64,000 bases of DNA from Microbacterium sp. SA39. GTDB taxonomy: Bacteria > Actinomycetota > Actinomycetes > Actinomycetales > Microbacteriaceae. A program made the translations under genes and the position numbers. The notes under the pieces are model-generated. The model was not told the origin of the DNA. It worked only from the letters and a program-made list of their open reading frames with translations, and searched no databases. The stretch's first letter is position 1; each line of letters opens with the position of its first letter. Below are positions 49,243-57,774 of the stretch, in pieces. The stretch is taken from the NCBI RefSeq assembly GCF_000967865.1, contig NZ_JXRU01000025.1:41546-105545 (forward strand), read 5' to 3'.

Positions 49243-50397
49243 ATGCTGCGGGTCACGGCTCTGTCGCTGGCTGAGCTCCGCGAGCGCAGCAGCGAGAAGT
49301 GGCGGGAGTATCCCGCCGACGTCCTGCCGCTGTTCGTCGCGGAGACCGACTTCCCGCTGGCGCCCGCGATCACGACCGCGCTGCAGCGTGCCCTCGACAC
49401 GGGCGACACCGGCTATGTCGCCTCGCGCACTCCGCTCGCGGAGTCGTTCGCCGCGTTCGCCGAGCGGCGCTTCGGGTGGGCGCCGGATCCTGCGCGCATG
49501 CGGAGCACCGCCGACGTGAGCATGGGGATCGTGGAGATCCTCCGCCGTGTCACGCAGCCCGGTGACCGTGTCGTCGTGACGCCTCCGGCGTATCCGCCGT
49601 TCTACGAGCTCGTGTCGGAGGCGGGCGCCGAGGTGTCGCGCGTTCCGCTGCGCGACACCGGGACGGCGTGGGAACTGGATCTCGACGGCATCCGCGCAGC
49701 CTTCGAAGACGGCGCGACCGCCATCTTGCTGTGCAACCCGCACAACCCCACCGGCACCGTCCACGATCGCGACACGCTCGTCGCCCTGGCAGAGCTCGCC
49801 GAGGAGTTCGGTGCCGCCGTCGTCTCCGACGAGATCCATGGGCCCCTCGCGCAGCCGGGCACGGGATTCACCCCCTTCCTCGATGCGGGCGACGCCGCCC
49901 GCCGCGTCGGCTACGCGGTCGTGAGCGCCAGCAAGGCGTTCAACCTGGCCGGTCTCAAGTGCGCGCTGATGGTCACCGCTGACGACGAGACGACCGCAGT
50001 CGTGCGCGGCCTTCCCGTCGAGGTCGAGTGGCGCACCGGACAGTTCGGCCTGCTCGCGGCTGTCGCCGCGTTCGCCGAGGAGAGCGACGAGTGGCTCGAC
50101 GGCCTGCTGCGCACTCTCGACGAGAACCGAGTCCTGTTGGAGGATATCCTCGCCTCGCGCCTTCCTGGTGCGCGCTACCGCATCCCCGATGCCGGGTACC
50201 TCGCGTGGATCGACCTCTCGGCCCTCGGCTGGGGCGAGAACCCCGCGCGGCGCATCCTGAAGGAAGCCAAGGTCGCGCTGCACTACGGTCCTGCCTTCGG
50301 GGCAGAGGGTGCGGGGCATGTGCGCCTGAACTTCGGGACAAGTCCCGAGATCATCACCGAGGCCATCGAGCGCATCGCGGCGCTCGTGGGCCGATGA
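49243..50397 (+). CDS. MalY/PatB-type PLP aminotransferase (C-S lyase candidate)
   Basis: The 384-residue fold-type I PLP enzyme has the ETDFPLAPAI N-terminal segment typical of MalY/PatB cystathionine beta-lyases, NPHNPTGTVHD, and PLP Lys in SASKAFNLAGLKCALM. Such enzymes can release sulfur from cysteine or cystathionine. Its ATG comes 2 nt after the SufT-like stop, in place of the SufS-SufU genes usually found here. Whether it supplies sulfur is open. It overlaps the MFS gene by ATGA. Confidence 0.9.
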   Translation: MLRVTALSLAELRERSSEKWREYPADVLPLFVAETDFPLAPAITTALQRALDTGDTGYVASRTPLAESFAAFAERRFGWAPDPARMRSTADVSMGIVEILRRVTQPGDRVVVTPPAYPPFYELVSEAGAEVSRVPLRDTGTAWELDLDGIRAAFEDGATAILLCNPHNPTGTVHDRDTLVALAELAEEFGAAVVSDEIHGPLAQPGTGFTPFLDAGDAARRVGYAVVSASKAFNLAGLKCALMVTADDETTAVVRGLPVEVEWRTGQFGLLAAVAAFAEESDEWLDGLLRTLDENRVLLEDILASRLPGARYRIPDAGYLAWIDLSALGWGENPARRILKEAKVALHYGPAFGAEGAGHVRLNFGTSPEIITEAIERIAALVGR

Positions 50398-51764
50398 CCC
50401 TGCCGGAGGCCGCTGCGTCGATCTGGGATCGCCACCGCATCTGGGTCAGTCTCGGAGCCGTCGCGCTGATCTTCCTTGCCGCGATCGAAGCGCTTGCGGT
50501 CACCACGGTCATGCCGATCGTCAGCGAAGCGCTCAACGGAGAAGCCCTGTTCGCGGTCGCCTTCGCGGGAACGCTCGCGACGAGCGTGATCGGCATGGTC
50601 GCCGCCGGTGCGTGGTCGGATGCCCGCGGTCCGCGGGGCGCCCTCTACGCCGCGGTCGCCCTGTTCGTCGCGGGTCTCCTCCTCTCGGGTTTCGCGGTGA
50701 CGATGCACCAGTTCCTGATCGGTCGACTGGTTCAAGGGCTCGGCTCGGGCGGGCAGACCGTCGCGCTGTACGTGGTGGTCGCGCGGCTGTATCCGCCGCA
50801 CCTGCACGGGCGGATCTTCGCGGCGTTCGCGGCGGCGTGGGTCGTGCCCTCGATGATCGGGCCGTTCCTCGCCGGGGCCGTCGCGGAGTACCTCGACTGG
50901 CGCTGGGCGTTCCTCGGCGTCGCCGTGCTCACTGCTGCCGCCTTCCTCATGATCGCGGTCCGCCTGCGGGGAGTCTCCCTGGGTGGCGGCGAGCCGCAGG
51001 ACCGACGCGCCCTGCTCACCCGGCTGCTCCTCGCCGTCGTCGTGGCCGTGCTGGCCGTGGTCATCGGGTTCTCCGCCGACATGGCGCCGGCGATCGGATG
51101 GCCTCTCGCCGTCGGCTCGGTAGTGATCATCGCTTTCGCGGTGCTTCCGCTGCTTCCTCGGCGCACCCTCCGGGCGGGGGACGGACTGCCCAGTGTCGTA
51201 CTGATGCGTGGCATCGTCGCAGGTGCGTTCTTCTCGACCGAGGCCTACATCCCCTACCTCCTCATGGAGAAGTTCGACTTCACCGCGACCTGGGCCGGCA
51301 TCGCGCTGATGCTGGCGGCGTTCGCGTGGGCGGGAGCATCCGCTGTGCAGGGGCGGTACGGCGAGCGGCTGGGCAACCATCGGATCACTCTGATCAGCCT
51401 GAGCCTGATCCTCATCGCGATGGTCGGCGTTCTGCTGACCGCTCTGTTCGACATCTCTCCGGTGATCGTCATCATCGGCTGGGCGTTCGCCGGCGGTGGC
51501 ATGGGGCTGCTCTACCCCCGACTCACCGTGCTGACACTCGCCTACTCCACCGACGCGAATCAGGGGTTCAACTCGTCGGCGCTGTCGATCTCGGATGCCG
51601 CCGGGTCAGCCGTCGCGATCGCCTTCGCCGGACTCGGGGTCGCCACGCTCGGTGGGGGAGCCGGGGCCTTCGGTGCGGTCTTCGCCTTCGGTGTCGGGCT
51701 CGTGCTGCTGGCTTTGGTGCCAGGACTCAGGCTCGGCCACGCGGCGGAGTCGCAGGCCCGCTGA
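50394..51764 (+). CDS. MFS transporter
   Basis: The 456-residue protein has about 14 hydrophobic segments, the motif-A-like AGAWSDARGPRGAL between helices 2 and 3, and a motif C-like GPFLAGAVAEYLDWRWAF. This fits the drug-efflux DHA2-type group. The substrate cannot be told. ATG overlaps the aminotransferase stop, so it belongs to the SUF operon's tail. Its last 38 nt overlap the antisense TetR gene. Confidence 0.9.
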   Translation: MTLPEAAASIWDRHRIWVSLGAVALIFLAAIEALAVTTVMPIVSEALNGEALFAVAFAGTLATSVIGMVAAGAWSDARGPRGALYAAVALFVAGLLLSGFAVTMHQFLIGRLVQGLGSGGQTVALYVVVARLYPPHLHGRIFAAFAAAWVVPSMIGPFLAGAVAEYLDWRWAFLGVAVLTAAAFLMIAVRLRGVSLGGGEPQDRRALLTRLLLAVVVAVLAVVIGFSADMAPAIGWPLAVGSVVIIAFAVLPLLPRRTLRAGDGLPSVVLMRGIVAGAFFSTEAYIPYLLMEKFDFTATWAGIALMLAAFAWAGASAVQGRYGERLGNHRITLISLSLILIAMVGVLLTALFDISPVIVIIGWAFAGGGMGLLYPRLTVLTLAYSTDANQGFNSSALSISDAAGSAVAIAFAGLGVATLGGGAGAFGAVFAFGVGLVLLALVPGLRLGHAAESQAR

Positions 51765-52311
51765 CCGACTCGGCCAAGGCGGCGACGCCGAGGTCGAAGA
51801 TGCGGTCGAAACCTGCGGTGACGTCGGTCGGTCCTTCGCCGAGCAGCGCGCCGTGACTGTCGGCGTGCATGCGCTGCTGCACGAGTGTCGCGTGTCCGAG
51901 GACGAAGTGCAGGATCGCCACCGCACGCTCCGAACCCCCGGGAGAGCGCTCCGCACCGAGAGCGTCCTCGAGGGCCGCCTGCGCCGGAGAGGACCCCAGG
52001 CGCAACGCGTAGGTGCTGAGCACGAGCTCTGCACCGTCGCGGTGGGCGAAGAGCGCGTCTCGGATGCGGCGAGCTGTTGTGAGCACGTCTGCTCCGTCGA
52101 CGAGGACGTCGGCGGTGATCCGGTCGGCGAGGTCGGCGAGCAGCTCCTGCTTGCTGGAGAAGTGCCAGTAGAGGGCGCTGGGCTGCAGGTCGAGTCGAGC
52201 GGCGATGCGGCGCATCGAGAGGTCGGCGAACCCCACCTCGTCGAGCAGGGCGAGGGCGGTGCGGGCGACGCTCTCGCGGTCGTGCCGGGCCGGATTGGGT
52301 TCGGGGCTCAT
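51727..52311 (-). CDS. bioQ: TetR-family regulator, BioQ-like
   Basis: The 194-residue protein has the TetR helix-turn-helix (ALALLDEVGFADLSMRRIAARLDLQPSALYWHFSSKQELL, in parts) and a C-terminal ligand domain. Two TGAAC-N3-GTTCA palindromes lie in the divergent region. The BioQ repressors of Corynebacterium and Mycobacterium bind TGAAC-N3-GTTAC-type sites and control biotin genes, and the divergent genes encode BioMN-like components. The name is an inference from this combination. A leaderless start is supported by - strand TATAGT 6 nt before ATG 52311. Confidence 0.72.
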   Translation of the reverse strand: MSPEPNPARHDRESVARTALALLDEVGFADLSMRRIAARLDLQPSALYWHFSSKQELLADLADRITADVLVDGADVLTTARRIRDALFAHRDGAELVLSTYALRLGSSPAQAALEDALGAERSPGGSERAVAILHFVLGHATLVQQRMHADSHGALLGEGPTDVTAGFDRIFDLGVAALAESVSGPATPPRGRA

Positions 52312-52316
52312 CTGCT

Positions 52317-52352
52317 CACTATAGTGAACAGCGTTCAGGTGAACGGTGTTCA
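52317..52352. promoter_or_regulatory. Divergent promoter with tandem TetR/BioQ operators
   Basis: TGAACAGCGTTCA (52325-52337) and TGAACGGTGTTCA (52340-52352) are perfect TGAAC-N3-GTTCA palindromes with centres 15 nt apart. CACTATAGTG (52317-52326) is itself a palindrome that holds overlapping -10 boxes: + strand TATAGT (52320-52325) and - strand TATAGT (52318-52323). The AGGAGG ribosome binding site of the ATPase gene touches the second operator. Confidence 0.85.
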
Positions 52353-52360
52353 GGAGGGTC

Positions 52361-53059
52361 ATGGAAAAGGTCGCGACGACCGCGCTTCGCTCGATCGTCA
52401 CCGAGCGTGTCTCCGTCGACCTCGACGGCAGAACGGTGCTCGACGACGTGACCCTCGATCTCGCCGCTCCTACGATCGCCGTGATCGGTGCGAACGGCTC
52501 GGGGAAGTCGACTTTCGCCCGTCTGCTGAACGGGCTCGTCTCGCCATCGTCGGGGCGGGTGAGCGTGCACGGGAAGGACACGGTGCGCGACCGGACAGCC
52601 GTGCGAAGAGGTGTCGGTTTCGTGTTCGCGAATCCGGACGCGCAGATCCTGATGCCCACCCCCGCCGAGGACCTCGCGCTGTCGCTCCGCGGTCGCCCAC
52701 GTGTCGAGATCGCCCGTCGGGTCGCGGAGACGCTCGACGCGCACGGACTCGCAGGGCACGCCGATGCGCCCGCGTCGACGCTGTCCGGCGGGCAGAAGCA
52801 GATGCTCGCCCTGGCATCCGTCCTGATCACCGAGCCGGACCTGATCGTCGCGGATGAGCCCACGACGCTGCTCGACCTCCGCAACGCGCGCCGCATCGGC
52901 GACCTCCTGCTCGCGCAGGCAGCGCAGGTGGTTCTCGTCACCCACGATCTCGATCTCGCCGCACGGTGCGACATGGCGGTGCTGTTCGATGACGGGCGCA
53001 TGGTGGACACCGGCCCGCCGGCGCAGGTCATCGCCGAGTACCGACGGCGAAGCGCATGA
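52361..53059 (+). CDS. bioM: Energy-coupling factor ATPase, BioM-like
   Basis: The 232-residue protein has Walker A GANGSGKST, a Q-loop region FVFANPDAQILMPTPAED (typical of ECF ATPases, with FANP for FQNP), signature LSGGQKQMLALASVL, and Walker B LIVADEPTTLLD. It would power an ECF-type vitamin uptake system with the T protein that follows. The BioM assignment rests on the TetR operator context. ATG 52361 has AGGAGG; the earlier GTG 52346 is rejected. Confidence 0.8.
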   Translation: MEKVATTALRSIVTERVSVDLDGRTVLDDVTLDLAAPTIAVIGANGSGKSTFARLLNGLVSPSSGRVSVHGKDTVRDRTAVRRGVGFVFANPDAQILMPTPAEDLALSLRGRPRVEIARRVAETLDAHGLAGHADAPASTLSGGQKQMLALASVLITEPDLIVADEPTTLLDLRNARRIGDLLLAQAAQVVLVTHDLDLAARCDMAVLFDDGRMVDTGPPAQVIAEYRRRSA

Positions 53060-53649
53060 TCCAGCTCTACCGACCCGGCACGAGCATCCTTCATCGTGCT
53101 TCGCCGGGCGTCAAGCTCGGATGCCTCGCGGCAGTCGCGCTGGTCCTGTCGATGTATCCACATGATGCGCTGAGCATCGGGATCGTCCTGCTCGCCGTGG
53201 CGTGCCTGTACCTCGTCGGCGGTCTGGGGGTGCGTGTGCTCGCGGTGGAGCTGTGGCGCCTGCGCGCGATCATCGTGGTGCTCGGCGCGGCGCTGGCCGT
53301 CTTCGTCTCGCCCGTCGCTGCGTGGATCAACACCGGTCGCGTCGTGGCTTTGCTGCTGCTCGCGAGTCTGTTGACTCTCACCACGCGGATGGCAGCACTC
53401 CTCGATGTGCTGCGACGGCTGCTGCACCCGCTGCGCCGGGTGGGTATCGACCCTGAGGTCGTCGCGATGACCTTCTCTCTCACGCTCACGATGATCCCGG
53501 TCATCGCCGGCTTCGCGGCGCGCGTGCGGGAGGCGGGGCTCGCACGCGGCGTGCGGCTGGGGCCGAGGGCCGTGGTCCCGCTGCTGGTGATGACGCTCCG
53601 CCACGCGGATGATGTCGGCGAGGCGCTGACGGCACGAGGCATCGTCTGA
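53056..53649 (+). CDS. bioN: Energy-coupling factor T component, BioN-like
   Basis: The 197-residue membrane protein has about five hydrophobic segments and two C-terminal Ala-Arg-Gly coupling motifs, REAGLARGV and EALTARGI, that bind the ECF ATPases. ATG overlaps the ATPase stop by ATGA. No substrate-binding S protein such as BioY is in the window, so either it is encoded elsewhere or the module is shared. It converges with the acyltransferase gene 3 nt away. Confidence 0.8.
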   Translation: MIQLYRPGTSILHRASPGVKLGCLAAVALVLSMYPHDALSIGIVLLAVACLYLVGGLGVRVLAVELWRLRAIIVVLGAALAVFVSPVAAWINTGRVVALLLLASLLTLTTRMAALLDVLRRLLHPLRRVGIDPEVVAMTFSLTLTMIPVIAGFAARVREAGLARGVRLGPRAVVPLLVMTLRHADDVGEALTARGIV

Positions 53650-53652
53650 CGC

Positions 53653-54963
53653 TCAGGTGATTGCGAAAGAGGACCGTTGCGGAGCACAAGCCTCGGGCGA
53701 GCGACGTGCCAGGCGGAGGGCCACGGCGAGCAGGGCGACCGCGATCACTGCGGTGGCGACCGACGTGCCGAGGACCAGCAGCAACACGATTCCGATGAGG
53801 CCCAGGAACGCGCCCAGCACGAGAACGCGTCCGGACTTCGTCGCCTCAGGGGCCGGCTGCGTCTCGAATCGCGTGAAGGCCAGGGCCACGACAGCGGTGA
53901 GGGCGAGGGCTGTCACGAGCCACAGCGGACGACCCGCCCACCAGTCCATGCTGCCCAGCGCGGGAAGGGCTGCTCCGGTGATCAGCGAGAACGTCGCGGA
54001 GAGCCCGGCCATCGAGAGCAGGACCGGCATGTGCCAGAGGTAGATGCTCATGGCGCGTCGCGTGACGAAGTCGGTGAAGGCTGCAGCCAGGGGACGACGG
54101 CTGAACCGCTCGATCCGCTCCCGGTGCAACGAGAGCAACCCGGTGTGCACGATGCCGACGAGCAGCAGTGCGGCCGTGGGCGGATTGATGTTCGCGATGA
54201 GGTCGGGCGAGTACACGCCGGTGACGAACGTGGCCGCCAGGAGCGCCGCTGCTCCGGAGACCGCGACGATGCGGGTGCGTCTGCCCAGTGCGTCGATGCG
54301 GCCGTCTGCGAGGAAGAACCCGAGCTGCTGGAGCGTCATCCAGACGAAGGCGAGGTTCAGGAACCCCAGGCCGTCGATGCCGCTGGCGGCACGCAGGGAG
54401 TCGACGAGCACGGATGCCGCCGCGAGGGCGCCGATCGTGGCGAACGGTGCGCGTTCGTGCGCGGCGGCCAACAGGGGCAGGAGCGCCTGGCAGAGGACGA
54501 AGACCCCGAGGAACCACAGCGGCTGGCCGTAGCGGAACCCGGCTGTGGCGATGAGGTCGGCCGGGACGCCGATCACCGTCAGCACCGCAAGCGCTAAGCC
54601 GACGACCGCGACCGTGAGGACAGCGGGGCGGAGGAGGCGATGCAGGCGCCCGGCGACGAAGCCCGTGGCGGTGCCGCCGCGCTGCCGCAGCCGGCGGTGC
54701 GCGAGGAGACCGGAGAAACCGCCGATCACGAAGAACAGCGGCATCACCTGGAGGACCCAGCTGAGCGGCGTGATCCACCAGCTGCCGTCGCTGGCGTTCT
54801 CGAACAGGGGTCCGGCGTCGGTGACCGTGACCCCGACCATGATCGCGTGCAGCAGCACGACGCCCAGGACGCAGAGCGCCCGGACGAGGTCGATCCCGGT
54901 GTCGCGCAACGGGCGCTGCGGGGGTGTGGGAGTCGCGGTGCGCGGCGCCGGGGCGATGGTCAT
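53653..54963 (-). CDS. Acyltransferase 3 family membrane protein
   Basis: The 436-residue protein has about ten membrane segments, the RDTGIDLVRALCVLGVVLLHA N-terminal motif with the putative catalytic His of the OafA/acyltransferase-3 family, and FFVIGGFSG. Such enzymes add acyl groups to cell-surface glycans or secondary metabolites. The acceptor is unknown. ATG has GGAGGA upstream. The 98 nt between it and the response regulator gene show no further gene. Confidence 0.87.
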   Translation of the reverse strand: MTIAPAPRTATPTPPQRPLRDTGIDLVRALCVLGVVLLHAIMVGVTVTDAGPLFENASDGSWWITPLSWVLQVMPLFFVIGGFSGLLAHRRLRQRGGTATGFVAGRLHRLLRPAVLTVAVVGLALAVLTVIGVPADLIATAGFRYGQPLWFLGVFVLCQALLPLLAAAHERAPFATIGALAAASVLVDSLRAASGIDGLGFLNLAFVWMTLQQLGFFLADGRIDALGRRTRIVAVSGAAALLAATFVTGVYSPDLIANINPPTAALLLVGIVHTGLLSLHRERIERFSRRPLAAAFTDFVTRRAMSIYLWHMPVLLSMAGLSATFSLITGAALPALGSMDWWAGRPLWLVTALALTAVVALAFTRFETQPAPEATKSGRVLVLGAFLGLIGIVLLLVLGTSVATAVIAVALLAVALRLARRSPEACAPQRSSFAIT

Positions 54964-55061
54964 GGGTCCTCCTCGGGAGCGGTGTTCCCGAAGACTATGG
55001 ACGCGGTGCCCGGCGGGACATCACTCCCGAGTGCCGTTCCCGACCCCTACCGGAGGATGAG

Positions 55062-55733
55062 TCAGGAGGAAGGTTCGACGAGGCCGGTGTCGTAGGCGAG
55101 GATCACGGCGTGCACGCGGTCGCGCAGGCTCAGCTTCGCGAGCACCTTGCCGACATGCGTCTTCACGGTCTGCTCGGCGATGAAGAGGTCGCTCGCGATC
55201 TCGGTGTTCGACCGGCCCTTGCCGATCAGCACCAGCACTTCGCGTTCGCGCTCGGTGAGCTCCGCCAGCGCGGTGGCGGCCCGCGGAGAGCGGGGTCGCC
55301 GGCCGGCGAACTGCTCGATCATGCGGCGTGTGACGCTGGGCGCGAGCAGCGCGTCGCCCCCGGCGACCACCCGCACCGCGTGCACGAGCTCCTCGGGCAG
55401 GGCGTCCTTCAGCAGGAACCCGCTGGCACCGGCTTCGAGCGCGTCGTAGACGTAGTCGTCGATGTCGAAGGTCGTGAGCATCAGGATCCGCGGCACGTGG
55501 GCGGCGGGATAAGTCGGACCGAGGATGCGGCGGGTCGCCTGGATACCGTCGAGTTCCGGCATCCGCACGTCCATCAGGATGACGTCGGGATCGACGCGCG
55601 CCGCCAGCGTGACCGCCTCTGCGCCGTTCGCCGCCTGTCCTACCACGCGGATGCCTTCGTGGGCATCCAGCAGGGCGGCGAAGCCGGCGCGGACCATTGC
55701 CTGGTCATCGGCGATGAGGACGCTGATCGTCAC
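55062..55733 (-). CDS. NarL/LuxR-type response regulator
   Basis: The 223-residue protein has a receiver domain with Asp9/Asp10 and phospho-acceptor Asp55 (VILMDVRMPELDG), and a C-terminal LuxR helix-turn-helix (LTEREREVLVLIGKGRSNTEIASDL, in parts). It pairs with the histidine kinase, whose stop overlaps its GTG start (GTGA). The regulated genes are not evident; the acyltransferase downstream on the same strand is a candidate. Confidence 0.94.
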   Translation of the reverse strand: MTISVLIADDQAMVRAGFAALLDAHEGIRVVGQAANGAEAVTLAARVDPDVILMDVRMPELDGIQATRRILGPTYPAAHVPRILMLTTFDIDDYVYDALEAGASGFLLKDALPEELVHAVRVVAGGDALLAPSVTRRMIEQFAGRRPRSPRAATALAELTEREREVLVLIGKGRSNTEIASDLFIAEQTVKTHVGKVLAKLSLRDRVHAVILAYDTGLVEPSS

Positions 55734-56995
55734 GTGGACTCCTTCTCAGGGGTGCGGGCGGGGAGGGGGAGGTCGCTCAATGGGAGAGAAGCCTCGACGG
55801 TCCAGCCGCCGTCGGCGTCCGGCCCGGCGGAGAGGTTGCCGCCCAGCAACTCGGAGCGCTCGCGCATGCCGCGAAGTCCGTAACCGGCGCTGTGCTTCTC
55901 GGAAGTGTGCGGGGGAGCAGCGTTGTGCACGCGGATGCGGATCGTGTCGGCATCCGCGTGCAGACGCACTTCCACGCGCGCGCCCGGGGCGTGACGCGCG
56001 GCATTGCTCAGCGCCTCCTGGATGATGCGGAAGGTGGCGATCTGCACCGCGGGATTCGCGCCGGAGGCTGCGTCTCCGCCCTCGATCACGAGACCCACTT
56101 CGGCGCCGGCACGGCGGATGCTGTCGACCAGCGCCGGCACGTCGTCAATGCCCTGCTGCGGGGCGAGCTCGGCGCTCTGGTCCTCGGTGCGGAGCACGCC
56201 GAGCAGTCGGCGCATCTCGGTGAGGGAGGCGCGCGCCGTCGCGGCGATGTCTTCGAGCTCGGCGGTTGCCGCATCGCCGATGTCCGGGATGCGGTAGCGG
56301 GCTGTCGAGGCCTGCACCTGGATGACCGACATGCTGTGGGCGATGACGTCGTGCAGCTCTCGGGCGATGCGGGTGCGCTCCTCGACGAGGGCTCGCCGCG
56401 ACTCTTCCAGGGCGCTGTGCTCCTTCTCCTTCGTCAGCTCCGCCGAGACCCGCAGGCGGCCGGCCACGAGAGCGGCGACGAGGAACATCGCGGCGGCGAT
56501 CGAGGAGGTGACGATGAGATCCGCGGTGGCGCTGCCCGAGGTGGCGGCCGTCGCAACCATGTCGGGGCGCAGGAGCGGCGCCGCGAGCGACACGATCACA
56601 CCGATGATCAGCGGGGCGACCCCGACGCGCGCGCCGTGGACGAACGTCACCACGCCGACGAACAGGACGAAGGTCAGCAGCGCGGGAACCGACCACGGCC
56701 AGGGAGCCTGAGTCGCAAGCTCCGGCACGACGAGCAGCGGCAGCGCGAACGCCGCCCCGCTGAAGAGCGCGATGGCCCACCGGGGACGCGAGATGGCCAG
56801 CAGCGGTGCGCCACAGAGCGCCGCGCCGAGGATGAACGACAACGGCAGCGATGTGCCGTAGAGGACGGTCTGGATCGGTACGAGATTCGAATACAGCACG
56901 ATCGCCGCGCCCCAGAGCGCGATGAGCGCAGCGGTGCGCGGATTGATCCGCGTGAGTCGCGGGGTGCGCTCTCGGCGACGGGCCATGTCTGTCAT
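55730..56995 (-). CDS. Sensor histidine kinase (HisKA_3)
   Basis: The 421-residue protein has about five N-terminal membrane segments (residues 20-165) and no large extracellular loop, then a short coiled-coil and the HisKA_3 phospho-acceptor His in RIARELHDVIAHSMSV. A C-terminal ATPase domain has GYGLRGMRERSELLGG. Start ATG 56995 overlaps the DedA stop by ATGA; the frame extending to 57205 is a DedA shadow. The stimulus probably acts within the membrane. Confidence 0.93.
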   Translation of the reverse strand: MTDMARRRERTPRLTRINPRTAALIALWGAAIVLYSNLVPIQTVLYGTSLPLSFILGAALCGAPLLAISRPRWAIALFSGAAFALPLLVVPELATQAPWPWSVPALLTFVLFVGVVTFVHGARVGVAPLIIGVIVSLAAPLLRPDMVATAATSGSATADLIVTSSIAAAMFLVAALVAGRLRVSAELTKEKEHSALEESRRALVEERTRIARELHDVIAHSMSVIQVQASTARYRIPDIGDAATAELEDIAATARASLTEMRRLLGVLRTEDQSAELAPQQGIDDVPALVDSIRRAGAEVGLVIEGGDAASGANPAVQIATFRIIQEALSNAARHAPGARVEVRLHADADTIRIRVHNAAPPHTSEKHSAGYGLRGMRERSELLGGNLSAGPDADGGWTVEASLPLSDLPLPARTPEKEST

Positions 56996-57609
56996 CCTGC
57001 CAGTTGAGGGACGACCACGCGCCGACGGCGGGCGGCGGCGATGCGGTCGATCACGAGGCCGATCACGAGAGCGATGACGATGCCCAGCCCTGCGCTCAGC
57101 AGCGGCTGGTCCTTGATCCACGCACCGGCGAGCAGACCTATCGCGAGGCTGAAGACGCTCCAGCTGGCGCCGGCGATGATGCTCAGCGGCAGGAAGCGGC
57201 GCCACGAGAAGCCGAGCGCGCCGGCGGACATGTTCACGGCCACTCGGCCGACGGGGATGTAGCGGGCGCCGAGGATCAGGGTGGCGCTGCGCCTGTCGAG
57301 CGCGGTCTGCGCATGCGCGAAGGCCGCGGCCACTCGGGGGCGTCGCATCCAGGCGAACCGGGTCGTTCCGAGCCGCCGCCCGATCGCGAACGCGATGTTG
57401 TCGCCGATCGCCGCCCCGGCCGCGCCGACGACGCCGAGCAGCAGCAGGTTGCCGTCCCCGGTGGATGCCGCGACCGCCGCGGCTGCGACCAGCACCGTCT
57501 CGCTCGGCACCGGCGGGAAGAACCCATCGACGACCGTGACGACGAACAGCACGAGATACAGCCAGGGGGAGGCGATCGCCTGCATGATGAGCTCATTGAG
57601 GATGTCCAC
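56992..57609 (-). CDS. DedA family membrane protein
   Basis: DedA proteins are SNARE-associated-family membrane proteins implicated in lipid carrier flipping and membrane potential. The 205-residue protein has VDGFFPPVPSETVLV, GDNIAFAIGRRLG, and GAGxS-type GASWSVFSLAIG motifs and four to six membrane segments. GTG 57609 fits a leaderless mRNA, with - strand TAACGT 6 nt upstream. Its stop overlaps the kinase start, so it may act in the same pathway. Confidence 0.92.
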   Translation of the reverse strand: MDILNELIMQAIASPWLYLVLFVVTVVDGFFPPVPSETVLVAAAAVAASTGDGNLLLLGVVGAAGAAIGDNIAFAIGRRLGTTRFAWMRRPRVAAAFAHAQTALDRRSATLILGARYIPVGRVAVNMSAGALGFSWRRFLPLSIIAGASWSVFSLAIGLLAGAWIKDQPLLSAGLGIVIALVIGLVIDRIAAARRRRVVVPQLAG

Positions 57610-57615
57610 TCCTGC

Positions 57616-57721
57616 ACGTTACGAACCGCGTGCCCATGACGGCATCCCTCCGCAGTATCGTCCCCCTCACTCTCAGGAGTGATCTTGCTGACAGCGACCT
57701 CGCGGCCGCGCCGCTTATACT
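57616..57721. promoter_or_regulatory. Divergent promoters, DedA and ABC-F genes
   Basis: On the - strand TAACGT (57616-57621) is 6 nt before the DedA GTG. On the + strand TATACT (57716-57721) gives the ABC-F gene a leader of about 45 nt. Nothing else is visible in this 165-nt interval. Confidence 0.55.
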
Positions 57722-57774
57722 GGGAGGCTGGCCCCTCGGCCGACTCTCTCCCGCTGAACGAACGGACATCCGCT

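Noticed and set aside
52312..53604. Large extension of the TetR gene through the ECF genes
   Set aside because: It is antisense to the ECF genes; TetR homology and a -10 at proper spacing define ATG 52311.
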